This document shows positions 46,997 through 56,871 of a DNA stretch of 64,000 bases, piece by piece (the first letter of the stretch is position 1; every line of letters starts with the position of its first letter). Made by a program: the position numbers and the translations under genes. This DNA comes from JAZKFT01 sp963845495. GTDB taxonomy: Bacteria; Bacteroidota; Bacteroidia; Chitinophagales; Chitinophagaceae. Location: the NCBI GenBank assembly GCA_963845495.1, contig CAWJTH010000079.1, positions 62,001-126,000 on the forward strand, in the 5' to 3' direction. Below the pieces are notes generated by a model, which searched no databases, was not told the DNA's origin, and worked only from the letters and a program-made list of their open reading frames with translations.

Positions 46997-49900
46997 TTAA
47001 AATGTTAGGTTGATGCCGAGTGAAGTAATAATCGGTATCGGGAAATTATTGACGGCGTTTTCAGGATCTGTTGCCGTGTAGGACTTGCTCTTGATGGTGA
47101 GAAGGTTGTTGGCCTGCAGAAACAGCCTTGCGTTGGTAACCTTTAGGCCTTTGATCGCCTTTCTTAGGTCATATCCAAACTGCACGTTCCGTAATTTCAG
47201 ATAGGACCCGTTCTCCACAAAGTAGGTCGATCCCACGTCCTTCGTTGTTCCTGTCAACGGTGGTCAAAGCAGGGATGGTCGAGCCGGCATTCTGGGGCGT
47301 CCATGCCTGCAATACCCGGCTGCCCCAATTGGCTCCAGGTTGCAGGGAGGTAAAATCAGTCAGCACTTTATAGGTGTTATAAACGCTGTTCCCTTGTACC
47401 CCCTGTAGGAAAAAGGTAAAATCAAAAGCCTTATAATGCAAGGTGGCATTAAAACCGTAGCTGAAATCCGGGTCAAAACTCCCGATGTAATCCTGGTCAT
47501 TGTTATCCACGACGCCATCACCGTTCAGGTCCTTGTACCGGATCCGGCCCAGTCCCTTTCCTGGCTGCACCGAGGAGTTGTCCACCTGCGCCTGGGTAGT
47601 GAACAAACCGTCTGCCACATACCCGAAAATAGAACTTACCGACCGGCCAAGGATGGTTTTGGTCGTACCGTTACCAGCATATGATGTCAAAACTGCTGGC
47701 GGCAGATAGGTGACCTTGTTGCGGTAGGAAGAAATATTGGCAGAGACATCTATGCTAAAATTACGCCCCAACCTGTTACTGTAGTTTATAACACCTTCAA
47801 AGCCAGTGTTTTTCACCGAGGCCCCATTCGCCGTTTGGTTGGCCCCTGCCCCCAATACGGCCAGGTATGCCGGGGTTATCAAAATGTCGGTGGTGTTTTT
47901 AATGAAATAATCCAGGGAACCGGTCAGCGTGTTGTTGAAGAGGCCATAATCCACCCCAAAGTTGTTCTGGGTTGCCGTTTCCCACTTCAGGTTTACGTTG
48001 CCCTGCTGGGTCTGTGCATATCCCGAGGGCAGCTGACCAGATCCTGCGCCTGTTATGTCATAGGCCGTGCCGTTATCAAAAAGGCCGGTAAGGTTGGTAC
48101 CATAAACAGCTGCATACAATGTATTTGTTGCATAATTGGGTATTGTCTGGTTGCCGGTCTGTCCCCAACTATAGCGAAGTTTAAGGTCGGACACAACGGG
48201 GACTTTGTTCTTGAAAAACGGCTCCTCGCTCAAGCGCCAGCCAAATGATGCCGAAGGGAAATAACCGAACTGGTTATTGGCACCAAAACGGGAAGACCCG
48301 TCCCGACGAAGGGTGGCCGATGCCAGATAGCGGTCGTTGTAAACATAATTCACTTTTCCAAAGTAGGAAAGCAGGGCATTGCCGGACCCGTTCCCGCCGT
48401 TCAGCACGTTGGTTGTGCCTGCATCAAGGTAGGCATAGCTATAGTTCTCGATAGTATATCCTTGGCGGCTGCCATAAAAATTCTGGTTGATAACGCTTAT
48501 CTGTTCATGACCTGCCAAAAAATCCAGCTTGCTTTTACCAAAAGCCAGGTTATACGTCAGCGTATTTTGCCACGTCAAACTACCGTCATAGGCCGCATTG
48601 GTATTTACAAGGTTGGTGGTGTCATTTAAAAAACCCGATACGTATGCTTTGCGGATGGTACGTGCATAATTGATGGCATAGTCTATGCCGTAGCTTGTAC
48701 GTACATGAAGGTTTTTCAGGATGGCCAGGTCCGCATAAACATTTCCGAATACCTTCCCGAAGTTGTTCTGGTTCTGCTTGTTGTCCTCGATCAGGCGTAA
48801 CGGGTTCTGCCTGTCGGCCATCCCGTTCGAGGGACCGCCCCATCCCCCGTTCACCGTGTATACCGGTGTGGCAGGTTCATCGATCAGTGCCAGACTGGTT
48901 ATGTCGCCCGTAGGCAAAAGCACATCACGCATATATGTGCCGGTAAAGTTTTCACCGATCCGCAGCCTGCCATTTAAAAAGTTATAATCAGAATTGAACC
49001 TGGCCGTCATTTTTTGATCCCTGGACTCTTTGATGATCCCCTGGTTGTCATAATAACTTACCGAAAAAAGGGAGTTGCCCTTTTCACTGCCGTGGGATAC
49101 GCTCAAGTTATAGGATTGCAGAACGGAAGTCCTTGAAATCTCATCGAACCAATGGGTATCCGCCGGTTTGAGCGTATGCAGCGCATCAAGGTATTCCGGC
49201 AACAGTACCTTGTTCAGCACCGGGTTGTTGTAGTCACCGTTCCAATCGTATTGGTAAGTACTGTTGTTGTTGGGGTTGGTGCCATCGTTTATTGCGGCCC
49301 TCCAATAAGCCTCGCCCCTTTGTTTGGTATTGAGGACATCAAGCTTGTTGGCATAAAATTCCAGTGACGAGGTGGCTGATATATCGATACGATTGACACC
49401 TGCCCTGCCCCGTTTCGTTGTTATGATGATTACACCATTGGCTGCACGTGACCCATAGATAGAGGCCGAAGCGGCATCTTTCAAGACCTGTATGGATTCG
49501 ATGTCCGACTGGTTTATTTCCTGGAGGCCCCTAGTGGTCGGTACCCCATCGATCACGTATAACGGATCGGTATTGTTCAATGTGCCAATGCCTCTTATCC
49601 TAACAGACACGCTGCCCGCAGGTGATCCGTCCGTTGAAACCGTGACCCCTGGAACACGTCCCTGTAACGCCTTGATGGCATTACCTGCCGGTATATCCTT
49701 TATCTCTTTGACGTTTACAACGGATACGGCACCGGTCAGGTCTTTTTTTCTTTCTGTTTTATAACCCGTGACCACGACTGCATCAAGGTCGTTGATGCCA
49801 GGTTCCATAACTACCACGATATTGTTATTGGAAGTAACCCTGACCTGGAGCGGTTTCATCTCGACAAAGGAAAAGGTAAGTATGTCGTTGATGGATGACA

Positions 49901-50078
49901 TGATGGAAAACCTTCCCGAACTGTCCGTGATAACGGTCTGGTTTTTCCCCTTTACCGTTACCCCGGCCAATGGTGCCTGGGTATCCCTACCGGTAACGGT
50001 ACCGTTGATTTTCTTTTGCTGGGCAAAAGATACGACTGTCATGAACAGCAGCGGCAATAGCAAAAGCCGGTTTCTCAT
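46997..50078 (-). CDS. SusC/RagA family TonB-linked fructan receptor (frameshifted near C-terminus)
   Basis: About 1026 aa after repair. Signal peptide (LLLLPLLFMTVVSFAQ), carboxypeptidase-regulatory-like domain (INGTVTGRDTQAPLAGVTVKGK), plug with AVVVTGYKTERKKDLTGAVSV, VRIRGIGTLNNTDPLYVIDG, INQSDIESIQVLKDAASASIYG and GVIIITTKRG, then the barrel. A one-base indel near 47235 changes frame within the last 80 residues; the second frame gives DVGSTYFVENGSYLKLRNVQFGYD and the end strand SLGINLTF, as in relatives. Together with the next gene it forms the SusCD importer of the fructan PUL. Confidence 0.92.
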
Positions 50079-50119
50079 AAGTGCAATTTTAATCGTTAAG
50101 TAATGGAATCAAATTTTGT

Positions 50120-51049
50120 TTAAGGTCGATCCAGGCACTCTTGCCTGTTCGTATTCATAATGTTTATTATGTCCTGCGTCTCATAGTTTGGGCAACCCCC
50201 GTGGCATCCTGTTACAAAGGCCCCAAGCGCACTGGCAAAATCAAGGGTTTCTTCGGGAGGGGCCCTTTCGATCATTTTGGAAATAATACCCGCCAAAAAA
50301 GAATCGCCACTGCCGACCGTATCGGCAATATTAACAGGGTAACCCTTGTGGTCATAATACCGGTCGCCTACGTTCAGGATGGCCCCATCCCCTCCCTTGG
50401 TTACGATAACAGTCCTGATATCGAATTTTTCCTTGATAAATTTGATCCTGTCCCCATCGCTGTCATAATCACAGAACCAGCCGGTTATCAATTGGAGCTC
50501 CGCAAGGTTCAGTTTAAGGATATCCGCTTTTTCAAGCAAAGCCTCTGCGGTTTTTTTGTTGAAATATGGGGGCCGGATATTGATGTCCAAGACTTTTTTA
50601 TTGGCCATTTCCAGACACCGGAAAAGGGTTTTCTCAGAACCTGGGTTTCTTGTGATAAGGCTGCCGAATACAAAGAATTCCGCCTGCCCGATCAACTCGG
50701 CAAACCTGTCGTCCCATTCGATATGGTCCCATGCAACATGGTCCACGATATCGTAAAGCACTTCATTGTTCTCTTTTACCTCGGCAAACACCTTTCCCGT
50801 AGGAAACCCGACGTCGACCTGAAAGAAAGAGGTGTCGATGCTTTTCGAGCTGAATATCTCGAGCAGTCTCCTGCCGGGTACGTCATCGCCTACCCTTGAA
50901 ATGACTGCCGGTTTTTTTCTAAGCTTGCCAAGATGATAGGCTACGTTCATCGGGGCCCCGCCCGGCACCTCGGCATGGGGCAGGACATCCCACAACGTTT
51001 CACCAAAGCAAACAACAGGGCGGTGATCAGGTTTCACAGTCATAAACAA
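50120..51049 (-). CDS. PfkB-family fructokinase
   Basis: A 309-aa cytoplasmic sugar kinase that should phosphorylate imported fructose. Ribokinase-fold marks: VCFGETLWDVLPHAEVPGGAPMNVAYHL (substrate-binding start), VISRVGDDVPGR, DINIRPPYFN, VIVTKGGDGAIL and the anion-hole/catalytic motif DTVGSGDSFLAGI (catalytic Asp). A Met two codons downstream is an equal start candidate. It lies 41 bases upstream of susC-like gene and 89 bases downstream of the porter gene. The levan locus of B. thetaiotaomicron has fructokinase BT1757 as its counterpart. Confidence 0.9.
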   Translation of the reverse strand: MFMTVKPDHRPVVCFGETLWDVLPHAEVPGGAPMNVAYHLGKLRKKPAVISRVGDDVPGRRLLEIFSSKSIDTSFFQVDVGFPTGKVFAEVKENNEVLYDIVDHVAWDHIEWDDRFAELIGQAEFFVFGSLITRNPGSEKTLFRCLEMANKKVLDINIRPPYFNKKTAEALLEKADILKLNLAELQLITGWFCDYDSDGDRIKFIKEKFDIRTVIVTKGGDGAILNVGDRYYDHKGYPVNIADTVGSGDSFLAGIISKMIERAPPEETLDFASALGAFVTGCHGGCPNYETQDIINIMNTNRQECLDRP

Positions 51050-51138
51050 TCGTCTTTAATTTAATGATATGTTATATAAAAAATAGGGAAGGTGAAAATG
51101 CGGCCGTCATCAGATGTGCATCAAAATGGTATCGTAAA

Positions 51139-52470
51139 CTAATGCAATACCAATGCTGTACCGATGTTTTCCAGCGTCCGGCCTTTTGTTTCGGGCATCA
51201 TTTTCCAGACGAACAGCAGCTGGAGGACCATCATGACCGCAAAAAACAAAAAGGTAATACCGCCGCCGAGCCTTTCGGCCAGCACCGGAAAGATGAAGGC
51301 GATGATCGCGGCCATTATCCAATGGGTAACGCTGCCAAGTGTTTGGCCTTTTGCCCTTACCTGGTTGGGGAAAATCTCCGCTATGAATACCCAGATCACC
51401 GCACCTTGTGAAAAGGCAAAAAAAGCAATGAACATCAGCAGGCTTACCAAAACGGTATAACCCGTAAAGTCGTGTACAAAAAAGGTCCACGAAACTATCC
51501 CGAGTGAAAGGATCAGGCCCACGGAACCGATCAGCATCAGGGTTTTTCTTCCGATCCTGTCGATAAACTGGATTGCCAGCAAGGTGAACAGGAAATTGAC
51601 AAGCCCGATACCGGCCGATGATAACAGCGAGGAGCTTGTCCCAAGCCCCGTCATCTCAAATATCCTGGGCGCATAATATATAATGGCGTTGATGCCCGAC
51701 ACCTGGTTGAACACCGCAAATAAAATAGCCAGCGTTGCGGGTAGTTTATATTTAACCTGGAACAGGCTTTCCTTTACATGCTTCTTGGCGTCCTGTTCGT
51801 GCCCATTTATTATGCTTTCAAAATCGTTTTCATAACCTGTTGGGTTGATGATACGAAGTATAGCTTTGGCCTTGTCGAATTTTCCTGCATTCAAGATCAA
51901 CCAGCGGGGGGTCTCGGGTACCAACCGTACCAAAACCAAAAATACCAAAGAGGGAAATGCCTGGATACCCAACATCCATCTCCAGGAAGATCCGGAGGCT
52001 GAACCTATCAGATAATTGGAAAGATAGGATACAAGGATACCGAAAACAACGTTGAACTGGAAAAGTGCGACAAGGCTGCCCCTCTTTTTGGCCGGGGCAA
52101 TTTCAGATATATACACAGGTGCGGTAACTGATGACGCACCTACCCCCAGGCCGCCCAAAAACCGGAACGCTAGGAACAGGTACCAATTATTTGTCAATGC
52201 GGTACCCGCCGAAGCTACAAGATAGAGTATGGCTACAAAAAACAGGGTCTGCTTTCGGCCGAACCTGTCAGAGGGGATACTACCGAACATCGCGCCGAAA
52301 ATTGTACCGATCAACGCGATCGAAATAGTAAGGCCATGCTGGAAGGACGTCAGGTGCCAATATTGCTGGATCGATTTTTCGGCCCCGGAAATGACGGCCG
52401 TGTCAAACCCAAAAAGAAAACCGCCCATCGCTACGACCAAAGACCAGAGTATTACCTTGCTTTTATTCAT
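51139..52470 (-). CDS. Sugar-porter MFS transporter (likely fructose:H+ symporter)
   Basis: A 443-aa inner-membrane carrier with 12 predicted membrane segments. I chose MNKSKVILW (52470) because the longer frame (to 52536) adds a polar tail with no family match. Sugar-porter marks: GFLFGFDTAVISGA, SIPSDRFGRKQTLF (loop 2-3), RFLGGLGVGASSVTAPVYISEIAPAKKRG (PESPR-like region follows as PETPRWLI), FNQVSGINAIIYYAP and WVFIAEIFPNQVRAKGQ, PETKGRTLENI. It is the first gene of the minus-strand fructan operon and probably moves fructose released in the periplasm into the cell. Confidence 0.92.
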   Translation of the reverse strand: MNKSKVILWSLVVAMGGFLFGFDTAVISGAEKSIQQYWHLTSFQHGLTISIALIGTIFGAMFGSIPSDRFGRKQTLFFVAILYLVASAGTALTNNWYLFLAFRFLGGLGVGASSVTAPVYISEIAPAKKRGSLVALFQFNVVFGILVSYLSNYLIGSASGSSWRWMLGIQAFPSLVFLVLVRLVPETPRWLILNAGKFDKAKAILRIINPTGYENDFESIINGHEQDAKKHVKESLFQVKYKLPATLAILFAVFNQVSGINAIIYYAPRIFEMTGLGTSSSLLSSAGIGLVNFLFTLLAIQFIDRIGRKTLMLIGSVGLILSLGIVSWTFFVHDFTGYTVLVSLLMFIAFFAFSQGAVIWVFIAEIFPNQVRAKGQTLGSVTHWIMAAIIAFIFPVLAERLGGGITFLFFAVMMVLQLLFVWKMMPETKGRTLENIGTALVLH

Positions 52471-52679
52471 ATGGCAATCATTTAAGGCAATGAAATTAGA
52501 ACCGTGCAAAATTTTCGGCTTATGATTGCTTATCAAATCCTTTCAATCCTTTATCATTTCATTTAATAGTTCTTAATAAACTAAAAACCAATACTTTATG
52601 TTTTTATTTTAATATAGTTCTTTCGAATCTATAACAAGTTATTTCGTTTTTTTATCATCAGTTAGCCTGTTGATGCCTT

Positions 52680-52694
52680 AACCAATTATTGGTT
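52680..52694. promoter_or_regulatory. Perfect 7-bp dyad in the divergent porter/HTCS gap
   Basis: AACCAAT-T-ATTGGTT at 52680-52694; the half-site AACCAAT recurs at 52586-52592. It lies in the AT-rich 389-base gap between the fructan operon and its HTCS gene, where the regulator should bind. The rest of the gap holds no gene. Confidence 0.35.
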
Positions 52695-52736
52695 TAGTTA
52701 TAACCGGCATTGCTTCAGGAAATAAGGAGGATATTT

Positions 52737-55673
52737 ATGATGGAAATGAAAAAAATGTATCGTTACATTTGCCGAAAGCATCCAAAAGATTGTGTGGCCA
52801 AATGTCGACTGCGGCTGTATGGGTGCCGGGAGGACCTACGACGGACATCAAGAAAGCATATGAAAATTTATACAAAAGTCTTATCAAGTACCCGTTCGTA
52901 CAGATTTGAACGGGTTTTGCTGCCGATTTTTATCCTTTCTCTTTTCTGCATCCTTGTTTCCTGCAACACTAAAAAACCACCAAGATATACCATCGGTTTT
53001 TCCCAATGTACAAACTACGACGACTGGAGAAAGACCATGCTCGCCGAGATGAAAAGGGAACTTTCTTTCCATGACGATGTTGCTTTCATTTTCAAAGATG
53101 CAGATGGCAGCAGCGAAAGGCAGATCGACCAGGTAAAAGAATTGATGCAGCAAGGGATAGACCTCCTGATCGTTTCGCCAAATGAGGTCAAGCCGCTTTC
53201 CCCGATCATCCAAAAGGTTTTTAATAGCGGTATCCCCGTGATCCAGATTGACCGGCGCATCGATTCTACCGACTATACTGCATTTGTCGGCGCTTCAAAT
53301 TTTGAGGTCGGGCAAAACGCGGGCCGGTACGCGATATCATTGTTGAAGGGAAAAGGCAGTATCCTGGAAATCGCAGGTCTAAAGGACGCTTCACCATTTA
53401 TCGACAGACATAAGGGGTTTATGGACATCATATCCGGGAAAAAAGAAATAAGGTATCTTGGAAAAATAGAAGACCATTCCAAGACTTATAAGAATGAACT
53501 GGAGGCCGCCCTGGGCATCAACGATATAGATTTGATTTTTGCCCAAAACGACTACCTTGCCTATGACGCATACCAGATGTGCAAAAAACTGGGTCTTGAT
53601 AAAAGGGTAAAAATCATAGGCATAGATGGGCTACCCTCGAAGGGCGGGGGCATGGATATGGTGGCAAACAAGGAGATTGCCGCTACGGTTTTGTATCCCA
53701 CAGGAGGAAAAGAGGCGATTTTAACTGCCATCGGTATATTGGACCATAAACCATATAAACGCGAGAACCAACTTTTTACCACTGTTATAGATTCTACAAA
53801 TGTTGGGATAATGAAACTACAGAACGATAAGATGGCCGAACAACAGGTAGACATCGACCGGAGGCAGCATCGGATCGAACAACAGGATACGATAACACGG
53901 CACCAGTCCACTGTTATATATACCATCTCCATCTCCCTCGCCCTGTCCCTGGTCCTGGGGTCGGTTTTATTTTATTATCTCAGGGAAAACAGGAAGATCA
54001 ATGCGAAACTCGCCCAAAAGAACAATGAGATAACGGCGCAGCACCTGGAAATATCAGCTCAGCGGAACCAATTGATCGAATTGGGGAAACGGGCGGAGGA
54101 AGCCACCGAGGCCAAGATAAACTTCTTCACCAACATGTCGCATGAATTCAGGACGCCGCTTACCCTTATATTGGGCCCCTTGGAAGAACTGGTAGCAAAT
54201 CCAAAGATGTCCAATACCGATAAGCGGTACCATGGCTTGATCCAAAAAAACGTATTGAGGTTGCTTAGGCTGGTGAACCAGTTGATGGATTTTAGGAAAA
54301 CGGAAACCGGCAAGATGAACCTTTCGGCCACCGAAAACAACCTGGTATCTTTCACCGGCGACATAGTCGAGGCATTCAAAGAAACTGCCAAAAAGCGGGA
54401 TATCGATCTGAGGATGATAAGCAGTGAAAGGGAAATATTGGTATGGTTTGATACCTTTATGTTGGACAAGGTGCTGTTCAACCTTTTGTCAAATGCGTTC
54501 AAATTCACCAATAATGGGGGCCACATACATGTCCATTTGAAAAAGATTGTCCAAGAAAACAAAGCGGTGATCATGGTAGAAGATAGCGGTGTAGGTATGT
54601 CCGAAACAGTTGCCCAGCACGTTTTCGAACTTTTTTATCAGGGCATGATCACCAGCCAACAGGGAAGTGGGCTTGGCCTTGCGCTTTCAAAAGAACTGGT
54701 ACACCTCCATAAAGGGGATATAAGCGTCACGAGCCAAAAGGGTGAAGGCACCTGTTTCACCATAACGCTTTTGTTGGGGACGGCACACTTTAAAAAAGAG
54801 GAAATGACCGTACAAACACCTCACATCGAAAAGTACGCAGACCAGAAAATCTATACTAACGAACCTGAAAGGACGGTAGATAATACAATAAATGAACCTA
54901 TGCCTGACGGGATACCGGGTGGACGGTCTGTTTTGATAATAGAGGACAACCGGGATTTAAAGGACTTTTTAGCCGGGGTACTTGGCAATGAATATGAAAT
55001 ACTTGCCGCCGAAGAAGGGCACAGCGGCATCAAACTGGCTTACGAACATATACCCGACATTATCATCTCGGATGTGGTCCTTCCCGGAAAAGATGGTTTC
55101 AGTATTACCAGCACTTTAAAAAACGATATAAAGACTTCACATATCCCGATCATCCTTTTGACATCGAAGACGGAAATCGTGCACCAGATTAAGGGGATGA
55201 AAAACCTGGCAGATGCATACATCACAAAACCGTTCAATGTCCAGTTTTTAAAAGAAACAATTAAAAGCGTTATAAAGAACAGGCAAATGCTCAGGGACCA
55301 TTATACGGTGGATGTCATTGGCGGTGCATTGTCCCAGGCCCCCCATACGCTTGACCGTAAATTTATCAGTGAGTTTACCGCAATAGTCGAAAACAACTTT
55401 CCTGATGACAAGTTCACCATTGACGATATATGCAAGCAGATGGGTGTGTCAAGGATCCAGTTGCACAGGAAAGTAAATGCCCTGCTCGATTGTAACATAA
55501 GTGACTACATCCTTAACGTGCGGTTACAGAAATCCAGGTTTCTTTTAAGCCAGGAAGATCTTACAATTGCAGAGATTGCCTACCGTGTGGGCTTTTCTAC
55601 GCCTGCTTATTTTTCGACTGTTTTCAAAACAAAGGTCGGGGTAACACCGAGCGAGTTTAGAAACAAAAAATAA
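52737..55673 (+). CDS. HTCS regulator with periplasmic sugar-binding sensor (fructan PUL activator)
   Basis: Sensor and activator of the fructan PUL. Two starts are plausible: ATG 52737 (978 aa), 6 bases after an AAGGAGG site (52724-52730), or ATG 52860 (937 aa), just before the anchor (RVLLPIFILSLFCILVSC). From the longer start: Cys/Arg/Lys-rich extension (1-41), anchor (about 60-78), type-1 periplasmic-binding domain (about 85-370; YTIGFSQCTNYDDWRKTM, LLIVSPNEVKPLSP, VIQIDRRIDSTDYTAFVGASNFEVGQNAGRY, DLIFAQNDYLAYDA), second membrane segment (VIYTISISLALSLVLGSVLF), HisKA (FFTNMSHEFRTPLTLI), HATPase (NLLSNAFKFTNNGG, GSGLGLALS), receiver (IIEDNRDLKDF, DIIISDVVLPGKDG, ITKPFN) and AraC HTH (IAEIAYRVGFSTPAYFSTVFKTKVGVTPSEF). 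B. thetaiotaomicron BT1754, of the same build, binds fructose directly. The frame is intact. Confidence 0.9.
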   Translation: MMEMKKMYRYICRKHPKDCVAKCRLRLYGCREDLRRTSRKHMKIYTKVLSSTRSYRFERVLLPIFILSLFCILVSCNTKKPPRYTIGFSQCTNYDDWRKTMLAEMKRELSFHDDVAFIFKDADGSSERQIDQVKELMQQGIDLLIVSPNEVKPLSPIIQKVFNSGIPVIQIDRRIDSTDYTAFVGASNFEVGQNAGRYAISLLKGKGSILEIAGLKDASPFIDRHKGFMDIISGKKEIRYLGKIEDHSKTYKNELEAALGINDIDLIFAQNDYLAYDAYQMCKKLGLDKRVKIIGIDGLPSKGGGMDMVANKEIAATVLYPTGGKEAILTAIGILDHKPYKRENQLFTTVIDSTNVGIMKLQNDKMAEQQVDIDRRQHRIEQQDTITRHQSTVIYTISISLALSLVLGSVLFYYLRENRKINAKLAQKNNEITAQHLEISAQRNQLIELGKRAEEATEAKINFFTNMSHEFRTPLTLILGPLEELVANPKMSNTDKRYHGLIQKNVLRLLRLVNQLMDFRKTETGKMNLSATENNLVSFTGDIVEAFKETAKKRDIDLRMISSEREILVWFDTFMLDKVLFNLLSNAFKFTNNGGHIHVHLKKIVQENKAVIMVEDSGVGMSETVAQHVFELFYQGMITSQQGSGLGLALSKELVHLHKGDISVTSQKGEGTCFTITLLLGTAHFKKEEMTVQTPHIEKYADQKIYTNEPERTVDNTINEPMPDGIPGGRSVLIIEDNRDLKDFLAGVLGNEYEILAAEEGHSGIKLAYEHIPDIIISDVVLPGKDGFSITSTLKNDIKTSHIPIILLTSKTEIVHQIKGMKNLADAYITKPFNVQFLKETIKSVIKNRQMLRDHYTVDVIGGALSQAPHTLDRKFISEFTAIVENNFPDDKFTIDDICKQMGVSRIQLHRKVNALLDCNISDYILNVRLQKSRFLLSQEDLTIAEIAYRVGFSTPAYFSTVFKTKVGVTPSEFRNKK

Positions 55674-55764
55674 CAAGGGATGTTTTATCGATCGGGTACC
55701 AAAAGCTTTTCTTTCGGCACAATATTATTTAAGCTTTTTACAACATAATTAAAGCGCAACAAAA

Positions 55765-56415
55765 ATGGGAAACAATCAACATTTGGACAGCAAACAACAA
55801 GGCATCGTCAGCATTTCGGCATTGACAGCTACCGGGAATATTGAAGCGTTAAAAGTAAAATTGAATGCAGGGCTTGATGCCGGCCTTACCATCAGCGAAA
55901 TAAAAGAAGTACTGGTGCAATTGTACGCTTATTGCGGTTTTCCGCGGAGCTTGAACGGCATCCTTACTTTAATGGCCGTGGTGGACGACCGCAACGCAAG
56001 CGGCAAACACGATGTGGTGGGTAAAGAAGCCTCCCCTATCAATGATCCGAACAAATACCAGACCGGTAAAAAAAACTTGCAAACATTAACCGGTAAAGAA
56101 GAAAAAGCACCAGCAGGTGCGAATGCTTTTGCGCCGGCCATCGATACCTTTTTGAAGGAACATTTGTTTGCCGACATTTTTAGCCGCGATGTTTTAACCT
56201 ATCAGCAACGAGAACTGGTAACGGTTTCGGCATTGGCCGCCATGACGGGCGTTGCAGCACAATTACAGGCGCACATCGGCATGGCCATTAATACGGGACT
56301 GACCGGATCGCAATTTTCGCAGGCTTTCAAAATCATCGACGAAACAGTTAACAAAACCCAAGGTGATATGGCAAGGGAAACGTTGGGCAAAGTAGTGGCG
56401 GCGACAAAGCAATAA
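55765..56415 (+). CDS. Carboxymuconolactone-decarboxylase-like (AhpD-fold) protein with two repeats
   Basis: A 216-aa cytoplasmic protein with two CMD repeats: LDSKQQGIVSISALTATGNIEALKVKLNAGLDAGLTISEIKEVLVQLYAYCGFPRSLNGI, and a second one LTYQQRELVTVSALAAMTGVAAQLQAHIGMAINTGLTGSQFSQAF. The first has a single Cys near the usual CxxC site and the second has none, so peroxidase activity of the AhpD type is unlikely. Family members are often decarboxylases or unknown. It is followed 45 bases later by an exported monooxygenase-like gene and probably shares its transcript. It stands right after the fructan PUL but has no clear tie to it. Confidence 0.85.
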   Translation: MGNNQHLDSKQQGIVSISALTATGNIEALKVKLNAGLDAGLTISEIKEVLVQLYAYCGFPRSLNGILTLMAVVDDRNASGKHDVVGKEASPINDPNKYQTGKKNLQTLTGKEEKAPAGANAFAPAIDTFLKEHLFADIFSRDVLTYQQRELVTVSALAAMTGVAAQLQAHIGMAINTGLTGSQFSQAFKIIDETVNKTQGDMARETLGKVVAATKQ

Positions 56416-56460
56416 TTACCAAACCCTAAATTATCAACTGTTTAGCCTAAACAAAACCAC

Positions 56461-56871
56461 ATGAAAGCAAACCATTTTATCTTAATCCCGTCCATTTTTA
56501 TCCTTATGCTCACCGTAAAATCGAACGTGGCATCTGCCCAGCAAGACAATAGAAAAGTGAGGATTGCCAAGATCGAAATCTTTCCCGAGTTTTTGGAAGC
56601 CTACAAAACAGCATTGGCAGAACATGCAAAAAAAGCGGTACAGCTAGAACCGGGCGTGCTGGCCTTGCAGGCGGTGTACGATAAAGCGCACCCGACACAG
56701 GTAACCGTATTTGAAGTATATGCCAGCGACAGTGCTTATCAGGTGCATCTGAAAACGCCACACTTCTTGAAGTATAAAACTGGCACGCTGAAAATGGTGA
56801 AATCGTTGGAACTGGTGGAAGTTACGCCAATTGCGATTGAGATAAAACCGGAATTGACGGGAAAACAATAA
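56461..56871 (+). CDS. Exported antibiotic-biosynthesis-monooxygenase (ABM) domain protein
   Basis: A 136-aa protein with signal peptide (IPSIFILMLTVKSNVASAQ) and one ferredoxin-like ABM domain: VRIAKIEIFPEFLEAYKTALAEHAKKAVQLEPGVLALQAVYDKAHPTQVTVFEVYASDSAYQVHLKTPHFLKYK. The His-x-x-T-x-H-F-x-K-Y end is typical of YgiN-like quinol monooxygenases and related proteins. Such small proteins act without cofactor on quinones or aromatic compounds, but export to the periplasm is less usual. It pairs with the CMD gene upstream, a frequent neighbourhood. Confidence 0.85.
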   Translation: MKANHFILIPSIFILMLTVKSNVASAQQDNRKVRIAKIEIFPEFLEAYKTALAEHAKKAVQLEPGVLALQAVYDKAHPTQVTVFEVYASDSAYQVHLKTPHFLKYKTGTLKMVKSLELVEVTPIAIEIKPELTGKQ

